A DNA stretch of 64,000 nt from Sandaracinobacteroides saxicola (GCF_014117445.1 NZ_CP059851.1:2046001-2110000); one strand, 5' to 3'; shown: positions 45,367 through 54,523, numbered from the stretch's first letter. Translations and numbers: made by a program. The notes: a model not told the origin generated them from the sequence alone.

Positions 45367-46037
45367 TCCCGTTCCGCCAACGCCAGCGCCCGCGCGTCAT
45401 CCACATCCAGCCATGGGGCATCGCCACCATCCACCACCCCCGCCATTCCCTGTTTCGCAAGCACGGCAACACCTTCACTCAAACTTGGCGCCGCCATCGG
45501 CGCCAACGCCCGCACCAGCGACGGTCCCACCACAAACAAGCCCGTGTCATAGGCGTCGTAGATGACAAGCGCCTTACCAATCGCCGCGATTGCGCCACGC
45601 TCCGTCCGAACGCGGGTCACGTCGGCCTCGTCCACCCAGGGATGCCCCAACCGCCGGTCCACCGCCAGAGTCAGCGGCAGCCGCGCCGCCGTCGCTGTCC
45701 GCGCCACCAGCCCCGGGCTCAACAGATGGTCCGCCATGCACAGCAGCGTCGGGCCATCGATGGCCGAACGGGCGGCGAGCAGCGAAACCCCGTTGGGCGT
45801 TGTCTCCCACACCGCATTCACCACCGTCGCCGGCCGCAGTGCATGCCCCGCCGCCGCGGCCGCCACGGCGTCGGCCCGATAGCCCACCACCACCGTCGCC
45901 GACGTGGCGCCGCCCGCCATTAGGGCGTCCAGCACGTGCAGGATCAGCGCCCGGCCCCGAAAGAGCGCCAGCGGCTTCACCGGCGCCACGTCGCGCAACC
46001 GCGACCCGGCACCCGCTGCGAGCACGACCGCGTGCAT
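45354..46037 (-). CDS. Nucleotidyltransferase, probable inositol-phosphate cytidylyltransferase
   Basis: This 227-residue sugar-phosphate nucleotidyltransferase begins with LAAGAGSRLRDVAPVKPLAL (GxGxR and Lys of the NTP loop). TLLCMADHLLSPG carries the metal-binding Asp in the position used by cytidylyltransferases. The C-terminal LDVDDARALALAE is typical of IPCT and LicC-like enzymes. Placement directly after inositol-3-phosphate synthase (3-base gap) suggests the substrate is L-myo-inositol-1-phosphate, giving CDP-inositol. A choline- or glycerol-phosphate substrate cannot be excluded. Confidence 0.75.
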   Translation of the reverse strand: MHAVVLAAGAGSRLRDVAPVKPLALFRGRALILHVLDALMAGGATSATVVVGYRADAVAAAAAGHALRPATVVNAVWETTPNGVSLLAARSAIDGPTLLCMADHLLSPGLVARTATAARLPLTLAVDRRLGHPWVDEADVTRVRTERGAIAAIGKALVIYDAYDTGLFVVGPSLVRALAPMAAPSLSEGVAVLAKQGMAGVVDGGDAPWLDVDDARALALAEREWPL

Positions 46038-46040
46038 CGC

Positions 46041-47147
46041 TCAATGCTTCGTGTTGGCGCCCTTGATGAAGGCTTCCAGCGCCTCGAAGGCATCGCGGTC
46101 CGGCACCTGCACCGGCGGATGCTTGCAGAAACTCGACGACGCCGGGTGAATGATGCCACCGATGCCGCGATCCTTCGCCACCTTGGCGCAGCGGATCAGG
46201 TCGATCGCCACGCCGGCGCTGTTCGGGCTGTCCTCCACCGACAACCGCAACTCGATGTTCATCGGCACGCCGCCGAACATGCGGCCTTCCATGCGCAGGA
46301 AACACACCTTGTTGTCGTTCTGCCAGGCAACATAGTCCGATGGCCCGACATGGATGTTGTCGTCGTCCAGCCGGCGCTCGGCCACCGACTGCACGGCTTC
46401 GGTCTTACTGGTCTTCTTGCTGGCCAGCCGGTCCTTGTTCAGCATGTTCAGAAAGTCGGTGTTGCCGCCCGTGTTCAGCTGATAGGTGCGATCCAGCCGC
46501 ACGCCACGCTGCGCGAACAGGTCGGTCAGCGTCCGGTGCACGATGGTCGCGCCGATCTGCGCCTTGATGTCATCGCCGATCAGCGGCACGCCGGCTTCCA
46601 GGAAGCGCCGCGCCCAATCGGGATTGCTGGCAATGAACACCGGGATGTTGTTCACGAACGCCACGCCGGCCTTCAGCGCCGCCTCGGCATAGAATTCGGT
46701 CGCCGCCTGGCTGCCCACCGGCAGATAGTTCATCAGCACATCGGCTTCGCTCGCCTTCAGCACCTCGACCACATCGGCAAGGCTCGGCTCGGGGGCGTCC
46801 GCCACGCGAAAGCTGCGCGCCTCGCTGTAATCCGCCATGTGCGCGCTCACGCCGTCCAGCACCGCGCCCATCCGCACCTTCACGCCCGAATCGGGAACAT
46901 GATCGCAGAACACCGCCGTGCAGTTCGGCTTGGCGAAAATCGCATCCGCCACATCCTGACCCACCTTGCGCCGGTCGACGTCCCAGGCCGCCACCACGCG
47001 GATATCCTTCGGCCGATAGCCGCCCAGATCCCAATGCGACAGGCCGATGGCCTCGTTCGCGCCACCGTTGCTGTAATGCGCGATGCCCTGCACCAGCGAG
47101 CTTGCGCAATTGCCGACGCCAACGATGGCAAGATTGATTTGGTTCAT
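46041..47147 (-). CDS. ino1: Inositol-3-phosphate synthase (actinobacterial type)
   Basis: This enzyme converts glucose-6-phosphate to myo-inositol-1(3)-phosphate with NAD+. The 368-residue product is the short prokaryotic form: LAIVGVGNCASSLVQGIAHY as the NAD motif, MNYLPVGSQAATEFYAEAAL, DDIKAQIGATIVHRTL and QLNTGGNTDFLNM, the conserved catalytic block, then the C-terminal FGGVPMNIELRLSVEDSPNS. It is the second gene of the four-gene leftward operon. Very few alphaproteobacteria make inositol phosphate by this route, so its presence marks a specific need for inositol. Confidence 0.94.
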   Translation of the reverse strand: MNQINLAIVGVGNCASSLVQGIAHYSNGGANEAIGLSHWDLGGYRPKDIRVVAAWDVDRRKVGQDVADAIFAKPNCTAVFCDHVPDSGVKVRMGAVLDGVSAHMADYSEARSFRVADAPEPSLADVVEVLKASEADVLMNYLPVGSQAATEFYAEAALKAGVAFVNNIPVFIASNPDWARRFLEAGVPLIGDDIKAQIGATIVHRTLTDLFAQRGVRLDRTYQLNTGGNTDFLNMLNKDRLASKKTSKTEAVQSVAERRLDDDNIHVGPSDYVAWQNDNKVCFLRMEGRMFGGVPMNIELRLSVEDSPNSAGVAIDLIRCAKVAKDRGIGGIIHPASSSFCKHPPVQVPDRDAFEALEAFIKGANTKH

Positions 47148-47189
47148 GCTGGTCCCAGACCCTTTAACATTTTTGTCACGGAATCGGCC

Positions 47190-48527
47190 TCACCTAGAGA
47201 CATCGCCGCGTTGGGGCAAGAAATCATAAGCTGTTGTCACAAAATTGTTGGCGATCTGTGCACTGTGCACCGTGCCATAGCTGGCAAGGGCGCGCAGCAT
47301 CCGCCACAAACAGACCCCCCAGGTGACCATGGCATAGGCCAGGATCACCCCGAATCCGGCAAACCACGCGCCTGCCGCGGCGAACGGCAGCAGGGTCCAG
47401 AAATGCGTGTTGCGCCGGCCGGCCACCAGACGCCAGCGCCGCTCGAAGCCGCCCCAGTCGTCCAGCTGCCGACCGGTAAAACGCCGGAAAAACTCCCCCT
47501 GCACCGCCTCCGCCAGCGCAAACACGCTGATCCCCAACGCGATCAGCCAGCCCGCCAGCCCCGCCCCCTGCCCGGCAAACCAGCTGCCCAGCGCCAGATA
47601 CCAGCCATATTCCAGCACCTTGTCCAGAACATGCTCCAGGTCACCCCAGCGACTGTATTCGATCCGCGCGCGGGCCAGCTTGCCATCCACACCGTCCAGC
47701 GGCCCGATCAGCAGCACCAGGATCAGCCCGGTCCACAGCCATCCGGTAGCAAAGGCGACGATCGCGGCCACCCCCACCAGCCCGCCGAACACCGTCACCA
47801 TGTTCGGCGTGACCGGCGTCGGCAGCAGCAGCCGCACCAGCGCATCCTCGACCGGCGGGTGAAGGAACCGCGCCGGCCAGTCCAGGCACCCCTTCTGCGC
47901 ATCCGCGATCACCACATCGGTCAGCCGTGCCGCTGCCGCCGCCGTCCGCGGCCGCCCCCAGCGCAGCGGCACCCGCCGCCGCCGCGCCGGCGCATAATCC
48001 TCCAGCGAATCGAGCAGCAGCCGCGCCGCGCCATGTTCCACCGCGGTCCGCACCAGCGTCGATCCCAGCTCCCACTCCCCCAGGCCACGCAGCACGTCGC
48101 GCACCAGCGGGGCGGGCAGCACCGCCACGCCGCTCCACAATGTCTCGGCATCCAGCCGCTCGGCATCCGGCCCCGGCGGCACCTGCCACACCGCCAGCCG
48201 GCACGCCGCCCCATCCGCCAGCGTCGCGTTGACGATCCGCTCGTCCAGCTCCACACCGTCCGCCAGCAACAGCACCCGGTCGTCATCCCCGATCAGTGCC
48301 GCCGCCGCGGCCGCCGCCTCCACGATCGTCACCCCCGGCATCGCCTGCAACCGCTCGCGCAGCAGTGCCGGCAACGCCGGCGCCACCACCAGCGTCCGCT
48401 CCGCCCCCACCCGCCGCACCAGCCGCACCTGCCGTTCCAGCAAGGATCGGCCGGCAACCGGCAGCAAACCGGAAGGCGACGATTCCGGACCGGTCTCGCC
48501 CAGGGACAGCAACGCAAGCAGGGACAT
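47190..48527 (-). CDS. Fusion of a decayed nucleotidyltransferase domain and a CDP-alcohol phosphatidyltransferase
   Basis: This 445-residue protein has a soluble N-terminal half (about 1-215) shaped like a nucleotidyltransferase but lacking the GxGxR/K loop (it reads LSLGETGPESS). The C-terminal half (about 225-440) has membrane helices and a CDP-alcohol phosphotransferase motif at 278-302 (DGVDGKLARARIEYSRWGDLE...). In the canonical D-x2-D-G-x2-A-R-x8-G-x3-D-x3-D, the third Asp is His299 here and the fourth is one residue early (Asp302). The domain order equals that of IPCT-DIPPS fusions that make di-myo-inositol phosphate in heat-loving organisms. The operon's active cytidylyltransferase is a separate gene. 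Confidence 0.8.
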   Translation of the reverse strand: MSLLALLSLGETGPESSPSGLLPVAGRSLLERQVRLVRRVGAERTLVVAPALPALLRERLQAMPGVTIVEAAAAAAALIGDDDRVLLLADGVELDERIVNATLADGAACRLAVWQVPPGPDAERLDAETLWSGVAVLPAPLVRDVLRGLGEWELGSTLVRTAVEHGAARLLLDSLEDYAPARRRRVPLRWGRPRTAAAAARLTDVVIADAQKGCLDWPARFLHPPVEDALVRLLLPTPVTPNMVTVFGGLVGVAAIVAFATGWLWTGLILVLLIGPLDGVDGKLARARIEYSRWGDLEHVLDKVLEYGWYLALGSWFAGQGAGLAGWLIALGISVFALAEAVQGEFFRRFTGRQLDDWGGFERRWRLVAGRRNTHFWTLLPFAAAGAWFAGFGVILAYAMVTWGVCLWRMLRALASYGTVHSAQIANNFVTTAYDFLPQRGDVSR

Positions 48528-48592
48528 TCGCGCCTCATAGGGGCGCGCGGCGGCAATTGCCAAGCGCCAAGCGTTGCGCCACACGCGCCGCC

Positions 48593-49444
48593 ATGAGTCC
48601 GACCGCTCCCCGCGCACCATTCGTCGACAGCAGTCGCCCGCGCGAGATCGAGCCGCTCAGCAACCGCCTGCTCATCCACCGCGTTTCCAATGCGCTGCTG
48701 CCGCTCGCCATCCGCGCCGGCATCCACCCCAATCTGGTCTCGCTCACCGGCCTCGCCTGCGGCCTGCTCGCTGCCCTCGCCTATGCCGAATGGCGGTACC
48801 CGCTCGCCTGCCTCGCCGGCCTCGTGCTGATGCTCGCCTGGCACATTGCCGACGGTCTGGACGGCAGCCTCGCCCGCGCCACCGGCAAGACCAGCGACTT
48901 CGGCCGGCTGGTGGATGGCATCGCCGATTACGCCACCTTCGTCGCCGTCTATCTGGCGCTCGCCCTCTCGCTCGAAAACTGGCCACTGGCGCTGGCGGTC
49001 GCGGTCCTCTCCGGCGCGCTCCACGCGCTGCAATCCATGTTCTACGAGGCCGAACGCGCCACCTACATCCGCCGCCTCAGCGGCCGCTTCGCCGCCACCC
49101 CGCGCAGCGCCGCCGGCGGCCCGATCGAGCGCCTCTACAACCGCGGAGAGGCCTGGCTCGGCAACCGCACCCGCCCGTTCGACGACCATCTGCGCCGCGC
49201 CCCCCCCGCCCACCACCAGGCGCTGCTCGCCGCCTGGGCCAGCGCCGCCGCCCCGCGCCTGAAGGCGCTCACCCTGCTCAGCGCCAACGCCCGCACCGTC
49301 GCCATCTTCCTCGCCTGCATCGCCGGCTCGCCCTGGCTGTTTTGGGCCTACGAGATCATCGGCCTCACTCTCCTCGCCCTGTTTCTCGGCCGCCGCCTGC
49401 GCCAGGTCGAGCAGACCCTGTTGCAAGATCAACCTCGCTGCTAA
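48593..49444 (+). CDS. CDP-alcohol phosphatidyltransferase family protein
   Basis: This 283-residue integral membrane protein has the complete family motif from Asp87 to Asp112: DGLDGSLAR, then 8 residues, G104, D108 and D112. Such enzymes join a CDP-activated alcohol (CDP-diacylglycerol or CDP-inositol) to a second alcohol such as inositol phosphate or glycerol phosphate. It is divergent from the fused transferase with only 65 bases between starts, so one control region may serve both. With inositol phosphate made next door, phosphatidylinositol-phosphate or di-inositol-phosphate synthesis are the leading possibilities. Confidence 0.85.
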   Translation: MSPTAPRAPFVDSSRPREIEPLSNRLLIHRVSNALLPLAIRAGIHPNLVSLTGLACGLLAALAYAEWRYPLACLAGLVLMLAWHIADGLDGSLARATGKTSDFGRLVDGIADYATFVAVYLALALSLENWPLALAVAVLSGALHALQSMFYEAERATYIRRLSGRFAATPRSAAGGPIERLYNRGEAWLGNRTRPFDDHLRRAPPAHHQALLAAWASAAAPRLKALTLLSANARTVAIFLACIAGSPWLFWAYEIIGLTLLALFLGRRLRQVEQTLLQDQPRC

Positions 49445-49479
49445 AGCAATCGAAACACAATCACGGGGCGCCCCTTTCC

Positions 49480-51609
49480 ATGACCGACCGGCCCAGGCCA
49501 CCTTCCCGCACGCCCTTCCTGCTGGCCGCGCTGCTCAGCCTCGCCTGGGTGGCCGCCATCCTCTGGGCGGTCGCCCGGGGCCACCTCCCTGTCCTCACCC
49601 CCGCCGACGCGCTCGCCCTCGTCGCGCTCATCCTCTCGCCGCTCGCCCTCCCCTGGGCGCTCGCCGCCGCGCTGCTCGCCCGCAACGCCGCCATCGGCGC
49701 CGCCATCGACCCGCTCGCCGTCCATGGCGAAGGCGTGCTGGAGGCGACCGAACAGCGCCTGACCGGCATCGTCAGCCGCATGGACGCGGTGCGCTCGCTG
49801 CTGCAGGATGACCTCGCCGCCATCCGCGCCGCCGCCGATGCGCTCGAAACCCGGGGCGCCGCCGCCCACGCCGCGCTGGTCGACGCCACCGCCGCCGCGG
49901 CCGCCGCCAGCGACGCCGGTCGCGCGCTCGAAGCCGCCCTCCCCGCCGTCCGCCAACAGTCGGAGGCTGTGCAGCAGGCCATGACCGCCGGCGGCGCCGA
50001 GACCGAGCGGCAGGCCACGCTCGTCGCGTCGCTCGCCCGCACGCTCGCCGAACGCCAGGCCGAACTGGCACAGGCCGCGCAGGTCACCGGCGGTGTCCTG
50101 AACGAGGCCCTCGCCGCGCTGGAAAGCCGCGCCACCGCCACCCGCGCGCATGTCGAAGGCCAGGCCGTCGCTTTGAAGGCCGATGCCGACGCCGCCTTCG
50201 CCGCCACCGAGGCCGCGACCGCCGCGATGCGCGACGGCGTCGCCGCCCAGTCCGCCGCGCTAGCTGCCAGCCTCCAGTCGGCGCAATCCAGCCTCACCCA
50301 GATCGGCAACGACGCCGCGCGCGCCATCAGCGCCCGTCTCGACAGCCTCGCCGGCCAGGCCGCCACGCTCGAAGCGCGCCTCGCCGCCCAGGGCGCCGCC
50401 GTCGACCAACTCTCCGCCAACGCCGACCGCGCCTTCAAGGTGCTCGACGGCCGCCTCGACCACAGCGCCCGCCAGACCGAGGGCAATCTCGACCGGCTCG
50501 ACAGCCGCCTCGCCGCCAGCCGCGCCGCCATCGATTCGCTGGGCGAACCGATGCGCGACGCGCAGGCCGCCGCCGAAGCCCTTGATGCCGCCGTCGCCCG
50601 CCTGAAGGCCATCACGCTCGACACCGTGGACGCCTTGGGCGCCACGCTCCCGGAACGCACGGTGGAGGCCAGCCGCGCCGCCGAAACCATGACCTCGGAA
50701 TTGACCGCCCTCGTCCGCGTCATCGAGGCAGCGCACGAAAAAGCCGCCGCGCTCGCCGCCCCCATCCACGACAGCAAGGCCGCGCTGCTCGCCGCCGCCG
50801 ACGATTTCGCCCGCCAGCGCGACAATGTCGAAACCGCCGGCCAGGCGCTGGTCGTCGAACTCAACCAGGCGAAACAGCTCATCGCGGAGGTTAACGACGC
50901 CACCGACGCCACCTCGCTCGCCGCCGCCACCCGTCTGGTCGATGCCATGAACCGCGTGCGGGACGTGGCGGCGCAGGCCGCCGGCACCATGCGCGACACG
51001 CTCGCCGGCGTGATCGAGGAAGCCCGCACCGGCCTCGCCGACGCCGCCGGAGACGCAACGCGCAAGGCCTTCGTCACCCCGATCCGCGAACAGGCCGAGG
51101 CCGCCGTCGCCGCCTCAGAGGCCGCCGGCACCCGCGCCCAGGCCGTCGTCGGCCGCGTCGCCGCCAGCATCGCCGCGCTCGCCGAAACCCTTGCGCTGAT
51201 GGACGCGAAGGTCGCCGCGCGCGACGCGGAACTCGGCGTCAGCAGCAACGAAGCGCTTGTCGCCGCCGCCGCCGCGCTCAACGACCGCCTGGCGCAGGCC
51301 GGCATCGACCTCACGCGCGCCATGGGCGCCACCCTGTCCGATGCCGACTGGACCGCCTGGGCGAAAGGCGAACGCGGCCTGTTCGGCCGCCGCGCCGTCG
51401 AACTCACCGCCAAGTCCGACCGCACCGCCCTCAGCGCGCTCGCCGCCCGCGACCCGGATTTCAACGCCGCCGCCCGGCGCTACATCGGCGATTTCGAGGC
51501 GCTGACCAGCCGCTTCACCGGCGACCGCCGCGGCGAAACCCTGATCGCCCTGCTGCGGGACGGCCCCCAGGGCCGCCTCGCCGCCGCCCTCACCGAAGCG
51601 CTGGACTGA
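49480..51609 (+). CDS. Long alanine-rich coiled-coil membrane protein of unknown function
   Basis: This 709-residue protein has two adjacent membrane segments near the N-terminus (about 12-65: PFLLAALLSLAWVAAILWAV and LALVALILSPLALPWALAAA). A roughly 500-residue Ala-rich heptad-like coiled coil follows, and then a more compact C-terminal domain (ARDPDFNAAARRYIGDFEAL, LIALLRDGPQGRLAAALTEA). The pattern suggests an inner-membrane structural protein like those that organize the envelope or chromosome; no known family was recognised. The coding call is supported by the ATG, by the membrane-then-coil order, and by the absence of a better frame. Confidence 0.6.
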   Translation: MTDRPRPPSRTPFLLAALLSLAWVAAILWAVARGHLPVLTPADALALVALILSPLALPWALAAALLARNAAIGAAIDPLAVHGEGVLEATEQRLTGIVSRMDAVRSLLQDDLAAIRAAADALETRGAAAHAALVDATAAAAAASDAGRALEAALPAVRQQSEAVQQAMTAGGAETERQATLVASLARTLAERQAELAQAAQVTGGVLNEALAALESRATATRAHVEGQAVALKADADAAFAATEAATAAMRDGVAAQSAALAASLQSAQSSLTQIGNDAARAISARLDSLAGQAATLEARLAAQGAAVDQLSANADRAFKVLDGRLDHSARQTEGNLDRLDSRLAASRAAIDSLGEPMRDAQAAAEALDAAVARLKAITLDTVDALGATLPERTVEASRAAETMTSELTALVRVIEAAHEKAAALAAPIHDSKAALLAAADDFARQRDNVETAGQALVVELNQAKQLIAEVNDATDATSLAAATRLVDAMNRVRDVAAQAAGTMRDTLAGVIEEARTGLADAAGDATRKAFVTPIREQAEAAVAASEAAGTRAQAVVGRVAASIAALAETLALMDAKVAARDAELGVSSNEALVAAAAALNDRLAQAGIDLTRAMGATLSDADWTAWAKGERGLFGRRAVELTAKSDRTALSALAARDPDFNAAARRYIGDFEALTSRFTGDRRGETLIALLRDGPQGRLAAALTEALD

Positions 51610-51885
51610 TCAGCGGGCGACGGAAGGCCGCCAGCCGGGAATATCGTCCACACCCACCCAGCCGAAGATAAAATTGGCGTAGAAGACCGCGAACAACAGC
51701 GCCGAGATCAGCGTCGTCCACAACAGCTTGCGCGGCATCGACAGGTTCGCCGGCGCGCTCGGCGCCTGCCCCGGCACCTCCTCCTGCCCCACCTCCCGCG
51801 CCGTCTTCACGCCATAGGGCAGCACCAGGAACAGCGTGAAGCTCCAGAACAGAAGATAGATGGCAAGGATCGAATACCAGCGCAT
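51610..51885 (-). CDS. DUF1467-family small membrane protein
   Basis: This 91-residue protein has two membrane helices: LAIYLLFWSFTLFLVLPYGV at the N-terminus and LLWTTLISALLFAVFYANF near the C-terminus, separated by a polar loop. The VLPYGVKT region and this position after RNase J match DUF1467 genes of alphaproteobacteria, whose function is unknown. It is probably the last gene of the nuo-birA-coaX-rnj transcript, although a 196-base gap with a repeat copy now separates it from the RNase J stop. Confidence 0.83.
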   Translation of the reverse strand: MRWYSILAIYLLFWSFTLFLVLPYGVKTAREVGQEEVPGQAPSAPANLSMPRKLLWTTLISALLFAVFYANFIFGWVGVDDIPGWRPSVAR

Positions 51886-51983
51886 CCCCGCCGGTTAACC
51901 CCCCGCCCCCGCCCCCACAAGCGCCCCATTGCCGCAGAGCTCGCACAAGCGCAACGGCATGGGTTTCAGGGCACCCGCAGGCT

Positions 51984-52032
51984 TTCCCCCGGCACGGGGG
52001 AGCGACTCGCGCTTGCGCGAACGGAGGGGGCC
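51984..52032. repeat. GC-rich palindromic repeat in the RNase J/DUF1467 gap
   Basis: CCCCCGGCACGGGGGAGCGACTCGCG with a following GCGCGAACGGAGGGGG matches, unit for unit, the second bchB copy (5179-5231). Here it is intergenic. The remaining bases of the gap (51886-51983 and 52033-52081) hold no recognisable feature. Confidence 0.72.
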
Positions 52033-52081
52033 AGCGGGCGAAAAAACGCCACCCCGCTCGTACCACCCGCTTCGCCCGTCA

Positions 52082-53740
52082 TCAGAACTTCGCCAGCGTC
52101 ACCTCGGTCAGCGGCTTCTTCCCCGTCCACGCCTTGCTTACCCGGCGCAGCGCCACCTTCACCTCATCCACCAGCCGCCGCTCGTCGCGGTTCCCTACCT
52201 TGTTCGCCGCCTTCTCCGCCGCCTCGCGCAGCTCGGCCACGAAATCATCGGCCTCATCCTCCACCGGCACCCCCAGCGCCGTCACGATCGGATCGGTCGC
52301 CAGCGCCCCCTTGCGGTCGAACAGCAGCGCGCAGGTGATGACCCCGCCATGCCCCAGCTTGCGCCGCATGTTCAGCGTCGCGCCGTCCGCCGGCAGGATC
52401 ACGTCGCCGTCCAGCACCAGCCGGCCGACCGGTTCATGGCCCACGATCTCCGCCTTGCCCGGGGCCAACCGAATGACCGTGCCGTTCATCGGCACCACCG
52501 CCTGCGGCACGCCCTGCGCCCGCGCCAGCCGCGCATGTTCCTCCATGTGCCGGCGCTCGCCATGCACCGGAATGGCGATCTCCGGCCGGATCCAGTCGTA
52601 CATCGCCCGCAGCTCCGGCCGTCCCGGATGGCCGCTGACATGCACATAGGCCTGCTTCTCGCCGATGATCTCGATGCCGCGCGCCGCCAGCGCATTCTGC
52701 ACCCGCCCGATCGCGATCTCGTTCCCCGGAATCTGCTTCGATGAATAGACCACCAGGTCGCCGCGCTCCAGCTTGATCGGGTGCGTGCCCTCCGCGATCC
52801 GCGCCAGCGCCGCCATCGGCTCGCCCTGGGTGCCGGTGGACAGGATCAACAGCGTCTCCGGCCGCGCATTCGCCGCCGCCTCCCAGCTCATCGTCTCGGG
52901 AAAATCCTTCAGGTAACCGGTCGCCTTCGCCACGTCGCGGATGCGCTCCATGCTCCGCCCGGCCAGCACCAGCCGCCGGCCGGTCTCCCGCGCCACCGCC
53001 GCCAGCGTGTCCAGCCGCGTCGCGTTGCTGGCAAAGGTCGTCACCAGCACGCGGCCGGTCTTGCGCCCCTTGATCAGCTTGATCAGGCCATCGCGGACAT
53101 CCCCCTCGCTGCCGCTCGCTACCTCGTTGAAGGCGTTGGTGCTGTCCCCCACCAGCGCCAGCACGCCCGAATCGCCGATCGCCCGCAGGTCGGCCTCGGA
53201 CGCCGGATCGCCCAGCAGCGGGCGCTCGTCGAACTTCCAGTCGCCGGTGTGGAAAATCCGCCCCAGCGGCGTGTCGATCACCAGCGCATTGCCCTCGGGA
53301 ATGCTGTGCGCCAGCGCCACATAGCGGGCGCTGAAATCGCCCAGCGTCACCGTCCCGCCCATCGGCACGACATGCAGCTTCACCCTGTTGGCGATGCCCT
53401 CCTCGTCCAGCTTCTTGCGGATCAGCCCCGCGGTGAACGGCGTCGCATAAAGCGGCGCGTCGAGATCGCCCGCCAAATAGGGAATGGCGCCGATATGGTC
53501 CTCATGGCCGTGCGTCAGGATGATGCCCAGCAGATTGTCCAGCCGCTCCTCGATGAACTGCAAGTCGGGCAGCACCAGCTCCACGCCGGGCAGGCTGGGA
53601 TCGGCGAATGTCATCCCCAGGTCGACCATGATCCACTTGGCACGCTCGACATCCGGCCCGATGCCATAGAGGTTGACGTTCATGCCAATCTCGCCAGACC
53701 CGCCCAACGGCAGGAAGAACAGTTTATTTTTTTGGGTCAT
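52082..53740 (-). CDS. rnj: Ribonuclease J
   Basis: RNase J is an endo- and 5'-exoribonuclease for mRNA decay and rRNA maturation. The 552-residue metallo-beta-lactamase/beta-CASP protein has GGSGEIGMNVNLYGIG at the start, ILTHGHEDHIGAIPY as the zinc motif, FHTGDWKFDERPL, and the beta-CASP region VLVTTFASNATRLDTLAAVA. The C-terminal helical domain ends TLAKF. It starts one base after the coaX stop, so the genes are coupled. No truncation or frameshift is seen. Confidence 0.95.
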   Translation of the reverse strand: MTQKNKLFFLPLGGSGEIGMNVNLYGIGPDVERAKWIMVDLGMTFADPSLPGVELVLPDLQFIEERLDNLLGIILTHGHEDHIGAIPYLAGDLDAPLYATPFTAGLIRKKLDEEGIANRVKLHVVPMGGTVTLGDFSARYVALAHSIPEGNALVIDTPLGRIFHTGDWKFDERPLLGDPASEADLRAIGDSGVLALVGDSTNAFNEVASGSEGDVRDGLIKLIKGRKTGRVLVTTFASNATRLDTLAAVARETGRRLVLAGRSMERIRDVAKATGYLKDFPETMSWEAAANARPETLLILSTGTQGEPMAALARIAEGTHPIKLERGDLVVYSSKQIPGNEIAIGRVQNALAARGIEIIGEKQAYVHVSGHPGRPELRAMYDWIRPEIAIPVHGERRHMEEHARLARAQGVPQAVVPMNGTVIRLAPGKAEIVGHEPVGRLVLDGDVILPADGATLNMRRKLGHGGVITCALLFDRKGALATDPIVTALGVPVEDEADDFVAELREAAEKAANKVGNRDERRLVDEVKVALRRVSKAWTGKKPLTEVTLAKF

Positions 53741-53741
53741 T

Positions 53742-54521
53742 TCAATCTTTTATATTGCGGGCGTGAAGAATGATCAGCCCGTCGATGGTCAGGTCGGGTT
53801 CGACCTTGTTCAACGCCGATGTATGCCGTCCGAACAGCGTTGCCAACCCTCCGGTTGCGATGGTGGTCACCGGTGCGGCAATTTCCGCGCCCAGCCGCGC
53901 CACCAGCCCCTCGATCAGGCCGACATAGCCCCAGAACACGCCGGACTGCATGGCATGCACCGTCGACTTGCCGATCGCCCCCGCCCCCTCCGGCGGCGGC
54001 TCCACCGCGATCCGCGGCAGCTTCGCCGCCGCCTGGTACAGCGCATCCATGCTCAGGTTGATGCCCGGCGCGATCACCCCGCCTTCATAGGCGCCGTCCG
54101 CCCCCACCACATCGAAGGTTGTCGCCGTGCCGAAATCCACCACGATCAGCGCGCCCGAATAACGCGCATGCGCCGCCACGGCATTCACCAGCCGGTCGGC
54201 GCCCACCTCGGCCGGATTGGGCAGGTTGATGCGCAAGCCCCAGTCGAAATCACCGTTCGCGACAAGCGGCTCCACCCCCAGATATTTCCGGCACAGCCGC
54301 TGCAGGTTGAACAGTGTCTGCGGCACCACCGTCGCGATGATCGCCGCGCCGATGCTGCCGAACGCCAGCCCCTCCAGCGTCAGCAGCTGGTTCAGCCACA
54401 CGGCATATTCATCCGCCGTCCGCGCCCCCTCGGTGCGGATGCGCCAGCGATGCGCGATGGCACTGCCCTCGCACAGCGCGAACACGATATTGGTATTCCC
54501 CACATCGATCGCCAGCAGCAT
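53742..54521 (-). CDS. coaX: Type III pantothenate kinase CoaX
   Basis: CoaX makes 4'-phosphopantothenate, the first committed step to coenzyme A. The 259-residue product starts MLLAIDVGNTNIVFAL with the type III ATP-binding DxGNT. It continues with EVGADRLVNAVAA (the Gly-Ala-Asp-Arg motif), VVDFGTATTFDVVG and GGVIAPGINLSMDAL. This form is not inhibited by CoA and needs a monovalent cation. It follows birA with a 2-base gap and precedes RNase J. Confidence 0.96.
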   Translation of the reverse strand: MLLAIDVGNTNIVFALCEGSAIAHRWRIRTEGARTADEYAVWLNQLLTLEGLAFGSIGAAIIATVVPQTLFNLQRLCRKYLGVEPLVANGDFDWGLRINLPNPAEVGADRLVNAVAAHARYSGALIVVDFGTATTFDVVGADGAYEGGVIAPGINLSMDALYQAAAKLPRIAVEPPPEGAGAIGKSTVHAMQSGVFWGYVGLIEGLVARLGAEIAAPVTTIATGGLATLFGRHTSALNKVEPDLTIDGLIILHARNIKD

Positions 54522-54523
54522 GG

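Noticed and set aside
45936-48596. An 886-residue open frame opposite the inositol genes
   Set aside because: It overlaps three well-identified genes on the other strand, and its product is a His/Arg/Pro/Gln-rich shadow.
49461-51464. A 667-residue open frame opposite the coiled-coil gene
   Set aside because: The opposite strand of an alanine-rich GC-rich gene stays open by composition alone. The translation is serine/alanine-rich with no recognisable domain.
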